A DNA stretch of 64,000 nt from Clostridium_AD sp050717515 (GTDB lineage: Bacteria > Bacillota > Clostridia > Clostridiales > Clostridiaceae), in contig NZ_JBOITL010000021.1 in NCBI RefSeq assembly GCF_050717515.1, positions 62,001-126,000 of the forward strand, given 5' to 3'. Position numbers and translations under genes: made by a program. This document shows positions 1 through 8,450 of the stretch, piece by piece; positions within the stretch are counted from its first letter, which is position 1; each line of letters begins with the position of its first letter. The notes beneath the pieces are model-generated. The model had not been told where the DNA came from. It did not search any database and saw nothing but the letters and a program-made list of their open reading frames with translations.

Positions 1-118
1 AAGCCCCCATTATTGATGTAAACTCCCCCTTTTCAATTTTAAGACTAATATTTTTAAGGGCTGTGAATTCAAGATCTCCAGTTTTGTATATTTTTATAAG
101 GTTTTTTACTTCTAACAT
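1..118 (-). CDS. ABC transporter ATP-binding protein, N-terminal fragment (MacB/LolD type)
   Basis: The first 39 residues of an ABC ATPase enter from the left edge. The visible part reads MLEVKNLIKIYKTGDLEF and continues to a strand ending in SIMGA, just before the Walker A loop, which lies outside the window. This opening (short strand, tyrosine A-loop, GDLEFTAL) is typical of the MacB/LolD/YknY family that pairs with HlyD-type adaptors. An AAGGAGG site precedes the ATG at 118. The adaptor gene at 163-1320 ends 44 bases upstream and is read in the same direction, so the two form a probable efflux operon. The family call is good; the substrate is unknown. Confidence 0.85.
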   Translation of the reverse strand, partial: MLEVKNLIKIYKTGDLEFTALKNISLKIEKGEFTSIMGA

Positions 119-162
119 TTATATTCCTCCTTGTATTCCCTGGGGTACAAAACAATTATCTT

Positions 163-1320
163 TTACTTCGCTGCCTCTTTTACAATTATGCCTTCCACAA
201 TTGAAGTTGAAGGGTTCAAAATAACTTTTTCATCTTTTTTTATCCCTTTAGTTATTTGAACTTCGGTGTCTGACTGGGATCCAATAGTTACCTGTCTTTC
301 ACGCACTATATTTTCTTCAACAACGTACACTAAATTTTTGCCGCCTTTTTCTACCCTTAAGGCTTCTGAAGGTATTTTAATAGCGTTCGCTGCTTTGCTT
401 ACTAATATGTCTATGTCTACATCAAAATCTATCTTTAAATCTGGAGCTTTATCTAGAATAGATATTTCCACTGCTAAGGTTGTTTCACTTCCGGTTACTC
501 CCACTGTTTTACTTGCTGCCGGATCTATAAATGAAACACTACCTTTATAGGTTTTGTCTCCATTTTTAAGGATTACCTCTTGACCAATTTTAACTTTACT
601 TGCATCATATTTTCCAAGGGAGGCGGTTGCTTTTAAGTCTTCTATATCTTGAACTACTACCACTGCTTCCATACCACTGCCTACCGCACCTTCTATTGCC
701 TTAAGTTTTGTTACAACTCCAGCATTTGTAGCTATAATTGTGCTTTTATTTTCTACTAACTTTTGCTTAGCCGAATTCAAGGATATTTCTGCTAGTTTTA
801 CAGAATTATCTGCTTGTTTTAACTTCTCCAAAGATAAGGGCGATAAAGCACTTTTTTGTTGTTTTAAACTTTCCAATTTTGCTTTGTCCGTTGGATTTGT
901 GCTTTTTTCTAATGTTGCAATTTCACTGCTTAAATCTTCAATTTTACTTTTAATATCATTATTTTGATTGTACAGATCTTTTTTAGCAAGGACTGCATTA
1001 TCATATTGAATTTGAGCTTGACTAACTGTAGAAGCTAAATCTATAGTATCATAGGTTACTAGGATATCCCCTATTTTAACCTTGTCTCCTACTGATACAT
1101 TAACTTTTTTAATTTTAGATTGAAGACCAAAATACTCTTTACTACTTTTTGAATTCACTGTTGCTGTAGTAGATATATAAGATTTAAGTTCACCTACCGC
1201 AACTATTGAAGTTTTTACAGTTACAATTTTACTAGCCTTCTTTTTTTCACTTATCAGAAAAACACCACTTAAAATACCTACTACAATTAATCCATAAATT
1301 ACTGTTTTCTTTTTCATCAA
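163..1320 (-). CDS. HlyD/MacA-family efflux adaptor (periplasmic-adaptor-like membrane fusion protein)
   Basis: A 385-residue protein with one N-terminal membrane segment (about residues 7-24) followed by an extracytoplasmic adaptor. Residues 70-92 carry the lipoyl/biotinyl-like half motif (VSVGDKVKIGDILVTYD), residues 100-200 form a coiled-coil hairpin rich in Lys, Glu and Gln, the second lipoyl half follows near 200-215, and a beta-barrel and membrane-proximal domain make up the C-terminus. In the family these proteins bridge a MacB-type ABC pump to its substrate path; in Gram-positives (YknX-like) they act outside the membrane. It sits directly upstream of the ABC ATPase gene that leaves the window. 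AAGGAGG lies before the start; a second Met follows the first, so the start is 1320 or 1317. Confidence 0.88.
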   Translation of the reverse strand: MMKKKTVIYGLIVVGILSGVFLISEKKKASKIVTVKTSIVAVGELKSYISTTATVNSKSSKEYFGLQSKIKKVNVSVGDKVKIGDILVTYDTIDLASTVSQAQIQYDNAVLAKKDLYNQNNDIKSKIEDLSSEIATLEKSTNPTDKAKLESLKQQKSALSPLSLEKLKQADNSVKLAEISLNSAKQKLVENKSTIIATNAGVVTKLKAIEGAVGSGMEAVVVVQDIEDLKATASLGKYDASKVKIGQEVILKNGDKTYKGSVSFIDPAASKTVGVTGSETTLAVEISILDKAPDLKIDFDVDIDILVSKAANAIKIPSEALRVEKGGKNLVYVVEENIVRERQVTIGSQSDTEVQITKGIKKDEKVILNPSTSIVEGIIVKEAAK

Positions 1321-1487
1321 TATTCCTCCTTATATGCTTCGCTTATAGTTATCAATTTTTAACTTTATAAACACAACTTAATATTCATATTATACAATAC
1401 TGTTATAAACTCTTTCTAAATCATTTCTAAAATATACATATAAAATATAAATTTATTAATAAATTTCAAAAATACATGGTAATTATA

Positions 1488-1527
1488 TAAAAAATAGCAG
1501 CAGAACACAATAAGTATTCTACTGCTG
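1488..1527 (-). terminator. rho-independent terminator of the ttcA-like gene
   Basis: Read on the minus strand, a hairpin CAGCAGTAGAA ... TTCTGCTGCT is followed by a run of T. It lies a few bases after the stop codon at 1532. Confidence 0.75.
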
Positions 1528-1531
1528 TTTA

Positions 1532-2404
1532 TTAATCTTCATCTTTATCATAAAAATCTAAATAGGAATAATTTTCTCCATTTTTTTGCCAACCTAAAAT
1601 AGAATCCATATTTACATTTTGTGCAGCTCTAAAAATAGATTTATCTACATCACTAAAATTTTTCTTTAAATCTTTAACTAAAGCTTTAATTTCATGGCGC
1701 TTGTTTCCTATCTTTTTAGCCGCAACCATGCAGGCACAATTAAGTGGCCAAATACCGCTATTTTGTGTGAAATCTTCAATATATTGTTCTTCAATATAAT
1801 ATAGAGGACGAATAAGTTCCATTTCTTCAAAATTTTGTGATTTTAATTTAGGAAGCATGGTCTTAAAGTTTCCTGAATAAAGAATATTTAACATAGTGGT
1901 TTCAACTACGTCATTAAAGTGGTGCCCAAGGGCAAGTTTATTGCAACCTAGTTCTTCTGCCTTTGCATATAGGGCCCCACGTCGCATTTTAGCGCACATG
2001 TAACAAGGATAATCCTTTGCTATGTTATCAATTATATGGAAAACACTTGATTCAAATATTTTCACCGGGATATTTAAATGGTTACAATTATCAATTAATA
2101 GTTCTTTTATATTTTCATGATAACCAGGATCCATTGCAATAAACTCTAATTCAAATTTAACACTTCCATAATGTTGTAACTCTTGAAATAATTTAGCCAT
2201 TATTAGACTATCCTTACCCCCAGAGATAGCCACAGCAATTTTATCTCCCTCTTTAACTAACTTATAATCCACTATAGCTTTAGTGAATTTTGTCCAAATA
2301 TGTCTTCTATAGGTTGTAATAAGACTACGTTCTATTTCAGCTACTGGTTTTCTTTCATTAAATGGAACTCTTATTTCACAACCCTCTCCTGCAATACTAC
2401 TCAT
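1532..2404 (-). CDS. TtcA-family tRNA 2-thiolation ATPase (PP-loop)
   Basis: A 290-residue N-type ATP pyrophosphatase. The PP-loop SGGKDS is at residues 61-66. Cys134 and Cys137 (CYMC) and Cys223/Cys225 (NCAC) fit the three-cysteine iron-sulfur site of TtcA, which makes 2-thiocytidine at position 32 of some tRNAs in the cytoplasm. The motif GHHFNDVVET after the second cysteine pair is typical of the TtcA/TilS-like group. The start is supported by a GGGGTG site before the ATG, and a terminator follows. The gene stands alone. Clostridial paralogues of this family can be annotated only as ATPases, so the exact tRNA target is inferred. Confidence 0.8.
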   Translation of the reverse strand: MSSIAGEGCEIRVPFNERKPVAEIERSLITTYRRHIWTKFTKAIVDYKLVKEGDKIAVAISGGKDSLIMAKLFQELQHYGSVKFELEFIAMDPGYHENIKELLIDNCNHLNIPVKIFESSVFHIIDNIAKDYPCYMCAKMRRGALYAKAEELGCNKLALGHHFNDVVETTMLNILYSGNFKTMLPKLKSQNFEEMELIRPLYYIEEQYIEDFTQNSGIWPLNCACMVAAKKIGNKRHEIKALVKDLKKNFSDVDKSIFRAAQNVNMDSILGWQKNGENYSYLDFYDKDED

Positions 2405-2501
2405 AAAATCACCCCTCTAATACATTAGAATATTATAACATATTTAAGAAGAGTTTGTCTTTGAAAAATGCAATGGAATTTATAGTATGATTTTTTCTTT
2501 T

Positions 2502-3554
2502 CTAATTTTTTAATGTAAATGCTGCATTTGTGATTTTGAAATTATCTTTTAACCCAGTCGTAGTGTATACCTTCTTATCTTTAGTTATAAAAATACCTTC
2601 TACTCCAGGCATTGTATTTATAAATTTCATTCCTTCCTCTAGTCCCAATGAAAACACACTAGTAGAAAGAGCATCTCCATCAATTGATTTTTCACTTACT
2701 ATGGATACTCCTGCTATAGGATTATCACAAGGGTAGCCTGTGCTAGTACTTAAAATATGGTGATATTTCACACCATCTTTCTCAAAATACCTTTCATAAA
2801 TACCAGAAGTAACAATAGATTTATTTTCAACTTTGATCATTCCGATAATATCACCCCTCTGAGTAAAAGGATCTTGAATTCCTATTTTCCAAGGAGTACC
2901 AGTAACATTTTTACCCATAGCAAATACGTTACCCCCAAGATTTATAATAGCATGTTCTACGCCATTTTCTTTGAGAACTTTTACTACTTCATCAGCAGTA
3001 TATCCCTTAGCTATAGCGCCTAAATCTATTATCATACCTTTATTTTTAAGAAATGCTGTTTTATTTTTTTCATCTAATATTAATTTTTTGTAATTTATCA
3101 GTGCATTTTTTTCTTGAATTTGACCTTTTGAGGGCACTTTTGCTGCATCAGTACCTATTCCCCACAATTTTACAAGAGGGCCTACAGTTATATCCATTTT
3201 TCCGCCTGTTAATTCTGCAAACTTTACACCTTCTTTAAGAACTTCCATTGTTCCATCAGAGATTTTAATTGGCTTTTCTCCAGCTGCATTATTTATATCT
3301 ATAACCTCACTAGCCTCTTTACTAAGGCTCATTGTATCTTCAATTTCACGAATTCTTTTGAAAGCACTATCTAGTACTTTAGTAGAAGTTTTATCATAAA
3401 TTTTAATTGTACACACAGTTCCCATTAAAAACTCAGTATTAGAAATTGGCTCTACTGGTTGTAGAACTTTTTTAGAACAAGCAGATAGTATTATGGCTAG
3501 TATAGTACATGTTGCAATAATCCTAAGTTTCTTATTTCTTGATGAAAAAATCAT
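2502..3554 (-). CDS. apbE: FAD:protein FMN transferase (ApbE family lipoprotein)
   Basis: ApbE moves FMN from FAD onto a Ser/Thr of a target protein outside the membrane. The 350-residue product (start at the ATG at 3554) has a lipoprotein signal ending in LSAC at Cys26. The hallmarks are present: EFLMGTVCTIKIY near the N-terminus, the LGAIAKGYTADEV FAD loop at about 180, LGGNVFAMG, and the magnesium-site region DALSTSVFSLG near 300. An in-frame ATG at 3569 is rejected as start because it overlaps the GAGGTG ribosome site that is spaced correctly for 3554. The next gene upstream encodes a lipoprotein with a flavinylation motif, the probable substrate. Family call is firm; the substrate is inferred. 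Confidence 0.9.
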   Translation of the reverse strand: MIFSSRNKKLRIIATCTILAIILSACSKKVLQPVEPISNTEFLMGTVCTIKIYDKTSTKVLDSAFKRIREIEDTMSLSKEASEVIDINNAAGEKPIKISDGTMEVLKEGVKFAELTGGKMDITVGPLVKLWGIGTDAAKVPSKGQIQEKNALINYKKLILDEKNKTAFLKNKGMIIDLGAIAKGYTADEVVKVLKENGVEHAIINLGGNVFAMGKNVTGTPWKIGIQDPFTQRGDIIGMIKVENKSIVTSGIYERYFEKDGVKYHHILSTSTGYPCDNPIAGVSIVSEKSIDGDALSTSVFSLGLEEGMKFINTMPGVEGIFITKDKKVYTTTGLKDNFKITNAAFTLKN

Positions 3555-3641
3555 AATTATACACCTCATTTTCTCATTTAATCAATTATATTTGGCTTAT
3601 AGTTAAAGATTATTCAAATATTAGAAATGTTATTTATCAAT

Positions 3642-3677
3642 AAGAAGGACCTTAGACCTAAGTCTAAAGTCCTTCTT
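3642..3677 (-). terminator. terminator after the flavin-binding lipoprotein gene
   Basis: Long near-perfect inverted repeat, AAGAAGGAC ... GTCCTTCTT with inner arms TTAGAC/GTCTAA. It lies directly after the stop at 3693 and may be partly read through into apbE, whose start is about 90 bases further on. Confidence 0.7.
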
Positions 3678-3692
3678 AATTCAATTATTACT

Positions 3693-4142
3693 TTATTTCT
3701 TCATAGCCTTAGCTTCTGTATACAATTTTTCAAAACTTTTTGCAGTCGTAGTTGCACCAGTAACCGTTGCTACCTTATCTTCTTTTAAAGCAGTTTCAGT
3801 TAAACTAGCATAAGCTTCTGTAATCGTAATTCCTTCTTTTTTATCTGTTTTGGCATCTTTCATAGCTTTAGAGTATCCAGCATCCTCGCTTTTTTTCTTG
3901 CCATCTTTATTAACTTCATCATATTCTACCTTAACAATCTTTGCTCCTTCATAGGTTAATGATAACTCAGCTTTCCAACCACGTTCGTCAAAATCTGAAG
4001 CTGAAGCTTTATATACTTCAGGTGCTGTAGTTTCTGCTGGCTTTTCTGCTACTGTAGGTTCTGTTTTTTTACCACAGCCACTTAATATTGAAAGTGTCAT
4101 TACACCGGCAGCCATTATTGAAAGATTTTTTTTATTTTTCAT
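3693..4142 (-). CDS. FMN-binding-domain lipoprotein, probable ApbE substrate
   Basis: A 149-residue exported lipoprotein: signal peptide with lipobox ending at Cys23 (ILSGC), a linker rich in Ala, Pro, Thr and Glu (24-50), then one FMN_bind-type domain. Near the C-terminus TVTGATTTAKSF holds TGAT at residues 128-131; in this family the Thr of the [ST]GA[TS] motif is covalently flavinylated by ApbE. Such lipoproteins (compare PplA of Listeria) carry electrons outside the membrane. The apbE gene follows directly. A GGGGGT ribosome site precedes the ATG. The domain call is good; the electron-carrier role is inferred from family and neighbour. Confidence 0.75.
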   Translation of the reverse strand: MKNKKNLSIMAAGVMTLSILSGCGKKTEPTVAEKPAETTAPEVYKASASDFDERGWKAELSLTYEGAKIVKVEYDEVNKDGKKKSEDAGYSKAMKDAKTDKKEGITITEAYASLTETALKEDKVATVTGATTTAKSFEKLYTEAKAMKK

Positions 4143-4304
4143 TACAAATACCCCCCATTTTTAAAGATAAATTCACTAAATATTTAATTTATTTACTAGT
4201 TAAAATTTTATCATAATAGTGGTACCAGTGCTAATAAAGATGTGATTTGTTCATTAATAATACGTTTTGTTAATTTAGTTCATGGATATATTTCATAGGT
4301 TAAA

Positions 4305-5378
4305 TTACTCTACTGCTACCTTATCTCTTATTGTAAACATCATTCTATAACCTTCAATAGTAGATTTGTTTTTCCATTCTTCTGCAATATCTTTTGATAT
4401 AAATAGATAATAGGTTTCCGAAGATTTATAATTTGTAATTGGTATAACTTTAGCATACGTCTTATCATAACTTACACTTAATTCAACATCCATTTTATTA
4501 CCTAAACTATCTAAAACATATACTGTATCGTGAGTAAAGTTTAGATTTTTAATACTTATATTAAATTTAATTGTCCATTCTTTGTCTTCTACTACATTAA
4601 TATAATTTTTTAGTTCCTTCCAATTTTTGTTTTGAATATTTGATGAGAAAGTGTTTAGAGAAATCTGACTTAAGGGCATTGCCATATTGTCTTTATATTT
4701 TAAAGGAGTGCCTAGAACATATTTAATAAATACCTTATCCGAAACCTTTAGATCCTTAACTATTTTAGGGTTTGAAGAGTAATAATAATGATAATTGCCT
4801 TTCTCATCTAAAATAGTAGCATAGGTATTTTTTTCTACAGTTTCGATTTTTTTAAGAATTCCTATCATAGAATCAATCCCTATAGGAGGATGCACCTTTT
4901 CCATGGTAAGATTATCAAAACTTTGGTCTTTTATATTTTCCACCCTTATATTTGGCGTTATTCCTTTTGCTTTTATAATTGTATAAGGCTGCGTTGTAAC
5001 TTGTGTCACCATCATTTCTTTTGCGGGAATTAATTCTTTAACAAATACATTAGTTTTTCCTTCATTATCTTCAACACCGGTAACTTCAATAGAATATCCC
5101 CCAGTAGGTTTAGTCCCTCCCATTATTGCAATGTAAATATAACCAGTTAAATCATCTACTGTAAAAACGAAGCCTTTTGTATCTTTATTTTTATTAACCA
5201 TTTCCATTAGAATCTGAGGAGCATCTAACTTACTTATTACTTCAAAGTTTATTTTATTAAGTATAATTCTTTGTTTAGGAACATTACTTATTAAGTTTGA
5301 ATTTAAAGCAGAAACAGGAATTGCTTTAAAAGTAAATGACATAGTCAATATTAGCCCAATTATTATTTTACTCTTCAT
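4305..5378 (-). CDS. Exported protein with PrcB-like domain and C-terminal Ig-like segment
   Basis: From the ATG at 5378, 357 residues with a signal peptide ending near PVSALN. An in-frame start at 5447 is rejected because a GGAGGT site sits seven bases before 5378. The part with YIYIAIMGGTKPTGGYSIEV and TQPYTIIKAKGI matches the PrcB C-terminal domain (a protease-complex accessory domain also found alone in clostridial secreted proteins). The C-terminal 90 residues (WTIKFNISIK ... YLFISKDI) look like the SbsA-type Ig fold. The middle (about 175-260) has no recognised domain. Function is unknown; it is probably secreted or wall-attached. Confidence 0.65.
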   Translation of the reverse strand: MKSKIIIGLILTMSFTFKAIPVSALNSNLISNVPKQRIILNKINFEVISKLDAPQILMEMVNKNKDTKGFVFTVDDLTGYIYIAIMGGTKPTGGYSIEVTGVEDNEGKTNVFVKELIPAKEMMVTQVTTQPYTIIKAKGITPNIRVENIKDQSFDNLTMEKVHPPIGIDSMIGILKKIETVEKNTYATILDEKGNYHYYYSSNPKIVKDLKVSDKVFIKYVLGTPLKYKDNMAMPLSQISLNTFSSNIQNKNWKELKNYINVVEDKEWTIKFNISIKNLNFTHDTVYVLDSLGNKMDVELSVSYDKTYAKVIPITNYKSSETYYLFISKDIAEEWKNKSTIEGYRMMFTIRDKVAVE

Positions 5379-5632
5379 AAATTTTACCTCCAATTTTATA
5401 AATATTCTTTCATTTATTAGACGATAGTATAATGCGTAATGTTTCATTATTTTAAATATTTAAACAATAAAGTGACAGTTTCATAAAAATTATAATAGTT
5501 ACATCAATATCTATTGTATATAAATATTGGACTATGTAATTAACAAGGTATATCCTATATTTGTAACTACTAATATTCTTAATTTATGTGTTAGGTTTTA
5601 GTAGCTAATAGAGTTATAAGGAAGTGATTTAT

Positions 5633-6112
5633 TTGGATTACGAAATTTTAAAAACAAGCACTCAAGAAACTAGAGATAACTGTTTAAAGAGCGAATTAGG
5701 AGAAGAAAAAAGCAAAGTAATAGATAAATATTGTCTTATATGTAATGAAAATTTATATTGGCAAAGAGTCAAAGACAAGTACCCAACTCAAGAATATTTT
5801 AGCTATAAATTCACTAAAAAAGCCTCAACTTTAGGCGTAATATTCCAAATTTATAGACTTTGTTATGCGAAAGTAAAGTATTTTGAAAAAAACTGGGATG
5901 ATTATTGTGCCTGCGTGTATCATTGGAAAAAGGGTTTTATAGAAACCGAAATTTATAACATGGAATTTATTAAGCATAGAAGAACCGGTATTGTTATTGA
6001 TCTGAGAAATTTATGTAACATTAACAAAATAGAAGAATTTATTAAATTATGTAGCTATTTAGAAGCCAGAGATGATTTAGAAAAAGATTGTACTATTATT
6101 GGACTAGATTAA
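5633..6112 (+). CDS. Hypothetical protein with a CxxC motif
   Basis: About 159 residues, not recognised. An AAGGAAGTG ribosome site at 5618-5626 points to the TTG at 5633; the GTG at 5624 lies inside that site and is less likely. The protein holds one CLIC pair near residue 37, several aromatic residues and a conserved-looking RRTGIVIDLRNLCNINKIEEF segment near the C-terminus. No signal peptide or membrane segment is seen, so it is probably cytoplasmic. A terminator hairpin follows at 6161-6183. Codon use resembles the neighbours. Confidence 0.6.
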   Translation: MDYEILKTSTQETRDNCLKSELGEEKSKVIDKYCLICNENLYWQRVKDKYPTQEYFSYKFTKKASTLGVIFQIYRLCYAKVKYFEKNWDDYCACVYHWKKGFIETEIYNMEFIKHRRTGIVIDLRNLCNINKIEEFIKLCSYLEARDDLEKDCTIIGLD

Positions 6113-6160
6113 ATTATCTTCTTGAAGTCAGAGTTTCTAGCACTTATTACTTTTAGAAAT

Positions 6161-6183
6161 TGAGTCTCTAAATAAGAGACTCA
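6161..6183 (+). terminator. terminator hairpin
   Basis: TGAGTCTCT / AGAGACTCA perfect 9-bp arms with a 5-base loop, followed by TCTATTTT, 49 bases after the stop at 6112. Confidence 0.65.
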
Positions 6184-6259
6184 TCTATTTTAACTACTAT
6201 TAATTTTGGTGGTATACTATAATATATTATTAAATATTGTTTCCACTGTTAATATACCT

Positions 6260-6418
6260 CTATCTATCAAATAAACCGCCAGTTTTTTTAGTGCTTCTTG
6301 CTGCTTTTTTTTGTTTTCCAATCACTTTATCTGGTCTTGAAATTCCACCTTGCTCAGAACTTTTCTTTTTCTTTTCCTCAATAATTTTTTTCATCATTTC
6401 AATATTATTACTTGACAT
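6260..6418 (-). CDS. Small basic hypothetical protein
   Basis: A 52-residue, very Lys-rich protein starting MSSNNIEMMKK and ending GGLFDR. The ATG at 6418 has an AAAGGAGG site; the longer frame from 6442 has none. The charge pattern (a Lys/Glu helix, then KQKKAARSTKK) suggests a nucleic-acid-associated or disordered protein. Function unknown. Confidence 0.6.
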   Translation of the reverse strand: MSSNNIEMMKKIIEEKKKKSSEQGGISRPDKVIGKQKKAARSTKKTGGLFDR

Positions 6419-6647
6419 AAATTTTTCCTCCTTTTGTAGCAAATCAAAGTATGTTAGATACTATAGAATTTATGTTTAAGTTTATAATTTTTAAATTTTT
6501 ATTTTCTACATTTCTATTCACTACACAAACTCAACTTGTTGTTTTCCCTACTAATCAGTTTATCTTAATTCACTCAAGATTTCAATATAATATTTCAATG
6601 TAACAATACTTTTTTATAAAATTGATGATTTATCTTCTTAAATACCT

Positions 6648-7274
6648 TTATCCTATCCTGGCCACAATACTGCCTAACTTAATTAGTACATTTTTATATC
6701 CCAGTTTTATAATTTCATTATCAACTAAACTTTCATAGGTTACTTTATCTATATCAAAGTCTAATGCACTTGACAAATTGGTCCCATAAAGTTTTTTAAT
6801 ATACATCTCACAATCTTCTTTAATTAAAGCATAATGTCTATCATCATAATGATACCCATTTGTATCATTTTTCAATTTTTCTATAATTCCATATAATTGG
6901 TAAATATAACTCATTTCTTTTAAATTAAAAATTTTAGTTAAAGCTACAATAGCCTCAGCATAATTAAAATTCATAGGTACAGGATAAATACTGATTTTAT
7001 TATTATAATCAAATTCTTTTAACATTCTTAAACTTTGAAATAAGGAGGTGCATATATCTAATTGAATAATAGTGGCATACTCATTGAGTTTTAGCGCTTT
7101 ATTTTGTTCTTGATATTCTCTTTTGGCTTTTTCAATTTTACTTTGTGTTTCAATTGCTTTACAAGTAGAATTTTTATTTATAAACCAACTGAAAATTCCA
7201 CCTAAAATAGCTCCAATTATAATAGAAATAGATGATATAAGATGATCAGGTATGAATGAAAAGGATTCTTGCAT
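6648..7274 (-). CDS. Hypothetical protein with one N-terminal membrane anchor
   Basis: 208 residues. Residues 11-33 form a glycine-containing membrane segment (SSISIIIGAILGGIFSWFI), followed by a charged, probably coiled-coil stretch (KAKREYQEQNKAL) and a helical C-terminal domain. This architecture is common among uncharacterised Firmicute membrane-anchored proteins. AAAGGAG precedes the ATG. No family was recognised and the neighbours do not suggest a role. Confidence 0.6.
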   Translation of the reverse strand: MQESFSFIPDHLISSISIIIGAILGGIFSWFINKNSTCKAIETQSKIEKAKREYQEQNKALKLNEYATIIQLDICTSLFQSLRMLKEFDYNNKISIYPVPMNFNYAEAIVALTKIFNLKEMSYIYQLYGIIEKLKNDTNGYHYDDRHYALIKEDCEMYIKKLYGTNLSSALDFDIDKVTYESLVDNEIIKLGYKNVLIKLGSIVARIG

Positions 7275-7360
7275 TCCAATTTCTCCTTTCTAAAAAAGTA
7301 TTTTCTACAGTATAGTTTCCATATAAATATATTATATTCTTATAGTCTCCGTTAATTTTT

Positions 7361-7390
7361 TTGACAAGACAATGATAATTGGAGTATTGT
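7361..7390 (+). promoter_or_regulatory. sigma-A-type promoter of ywbE
   Basis: A perfect TTGACA at 7361-7366 and TATTGT at 7385-7390 are separated by 18 bases, about 90 bases before the ywbE start. Confidence 0.5.
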
Positions 7391-7476
7391 CTATATATAA
7401 AGCATATACAAATATAATTTTTATTGAAAATTATTCCTATGCTTTAAAGTAATTTATTGAAGGAGACTAAAAACAC

Positions 7477-7692
7477 ATGATTACACAAAATGATAATAAA
7501 GGACAAATAAGAAATAATATACCTATAGGCATTACTGTAGACATTGTTTTAAAAAAAGACCAACGAACAAATACACTAACAAGAGGTGTAGTAAAGAGGT
7601 TATTGACTAACTCAGCTGTGCACCATAGAGGTATTAAAGTGATGCTAGAAGATGGCCAGGTAGGTAGAGTTCAAGCTATTATATCAAAATAA
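7477..7692 (+). CDS. ywbE: YwbE family protein
   Basis: A 71-residue protein matching the short YwbE family of Firmicutes. Its conserved pattern is visible: GQIRNNIPIGITVDIVLKKD, TRGVVKRLLTNS, HHRGIKVMLEDGQVGRVQ. The family adopts a small beta-barrel and has no firmly established function. AAGGAG lies about 12 bases before the ATG, a slightly long spacing. It is monocistronic, with a promoter at 7361 and a strong terminator at 7712. Confidence 0.88.
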   Translation: MITQNDNKGQIRNNIPIGITVDIVLKKDQRTNTLTRGVVKRLLTNSAVHHRGIKVMLEDGQVGRVQAIISK

Positions 7693-7711
7693 TAATTAAA
7701 AGTTTAAAGTT

Positions 7712-7762
7712 AAAAAGCCAATTTACCATTATTGTAAATATTCAATGGTAAATTGGCTTTTT
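7712..7762 (+). terminator. terminator of ywbE
   Basis: Perfect 19-bp arms, AAAAAGCCAATTTACCATT and its complement, ending in a T run, 20 bases after the stop. Confidence 0.85.
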
Positions 7763-7763
7763 A

Positions 7764-7802
7764 ATATTAATCCAAAATTGCACTTGCATTTTGGATTAAT
7801 AT
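7764..7802. repeat. second inverted repeat directly behind the ywbE terminator
   Basis: ATATTAATCCAAAAT and its perfect complement (15-bp arms) flank a 9-base loop, TGCACTTGC. It has no T run on either strand and no gene next to it. The following 310 bases to the peptide gene at 8115 hold no supported gene. Confidence 0.5.
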
Positions 7803-8114
7803 GATATATAATAATAAAGTTACCTAGTAGAAACAAAACATTCTTTTACTACTACCCAATATGTAGTAAAAAAATCGGATCATTAAAACACTTAACAAGA
7901 GAAGACATGAATTTTAAAATTTCAATTCTTTAATTCTTACCCTCCTCATTCGAAAATTTCTTAATGAATCCCTTATTAAAAATTTTGTTGAATATTGTAC
8001 TGATAACGCTTATAACATAATACAATTTGTTATAGCATGATTTGTGATTAAATTAAGGCGTTAAACAATTATTAGTTGTTTCGTGACCTTGTAAACCAGT
8101 AAGGAGGTATTTAT

Positions 8115-8183
8115 ATGAAAAAAGACGAATTATTTGAAATTACAGAAGATGTAATTGATGAATGTTTAGAATGTTTAGACTAA
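8115..8183 (+). CDS. 22-residue acidic peptide
   Basis: A short open frame beginning MKKDELFEITEDVIDECLE and ending CLD. It has an ideal AAGGAGGT ribosome site eight bases upstream and its own terminator 13 bases downstream, and a weak promoter-like pair (TTGTAC, 17 bases, TAATAC) lies near 7995. The peptide is strongly acidic with two cysteines three residues apart at the C-terminus. It could be a signalling or modified peptide, a leader peptide or a regulatory decoy. No maturation enzyme or exporter is adjacent. Existence is supported by its signals, not by homology. Confidence 0.45.
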   Translation: MKKDELFEITEDVIDECLECLD

Positions 8184-8195
8184 CAATAAAAAAGC

Positions 8196-8239
8196 AAATC
8201 TATCACTGTCCTGTTCTAGTGAAGGTTTCTTTTTTTTTT
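8196..8239 (+). terminator. terminator behind the 22-residue peptide gene
   Basis: Hairpin AAATC-TCACT / AGTGA-GGTTT with a small bulge, followed by TTTCTTTTTTTTTT. The long T run makes this a convincing terminator. Confidence 0.7.
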
Positions 8240-8450
8240 CGTAAAATTAATTGTAAAAATTTAGGAAGCGTATTTTTATATTATGTATACCTACTTATAG
8301 AAGTGGGAGACTTTCTTTCTGAAACGTGGTTAAATCATCACCTGCGGTGCTGAAATATCGTTAAAAAACAATTTTAAATAAATAGTACTACAAATAGAGG
8401 AAATTTCTCTTTAGTATAGAATATCTCTAAGTATAAAATACTTACTTATA
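8240..8450 (+). other. gene-free leader-like stretch upstream of the 60-residue gene
   Basis: No supported gene. It contains several short hairpins (for example CACC TGC GGTG near 8340) and purine-rich single strands, and leads into the AGGGAGGG ribosome site of the gene at 8464. No known riboswitch consensus was recognised. Confidence 0.3.

Noticed and set aside
6237..6479. An 80-residue hydrophobic plus-strand frame.
   Set aside because: It is the antisense shadow of the Lys-rich gene at 6260-6418, which has the better ribosome site.
7930..8070. A minus-strand frame of about 40 codons rich in Asn, Lys, Ile and Phe.
   Set aside because: No ribosome site and no start in a good place; the composition is what random A+T-rich DNA gives. 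I could not support it as a gene.
8162..8353. A 63-residue plus-strand frame (MFRMFRLTIKK ...).
   Set aside because: It overlaps the peptide gene's terminator and long T run, has no ribosome site, and its composition looks random.
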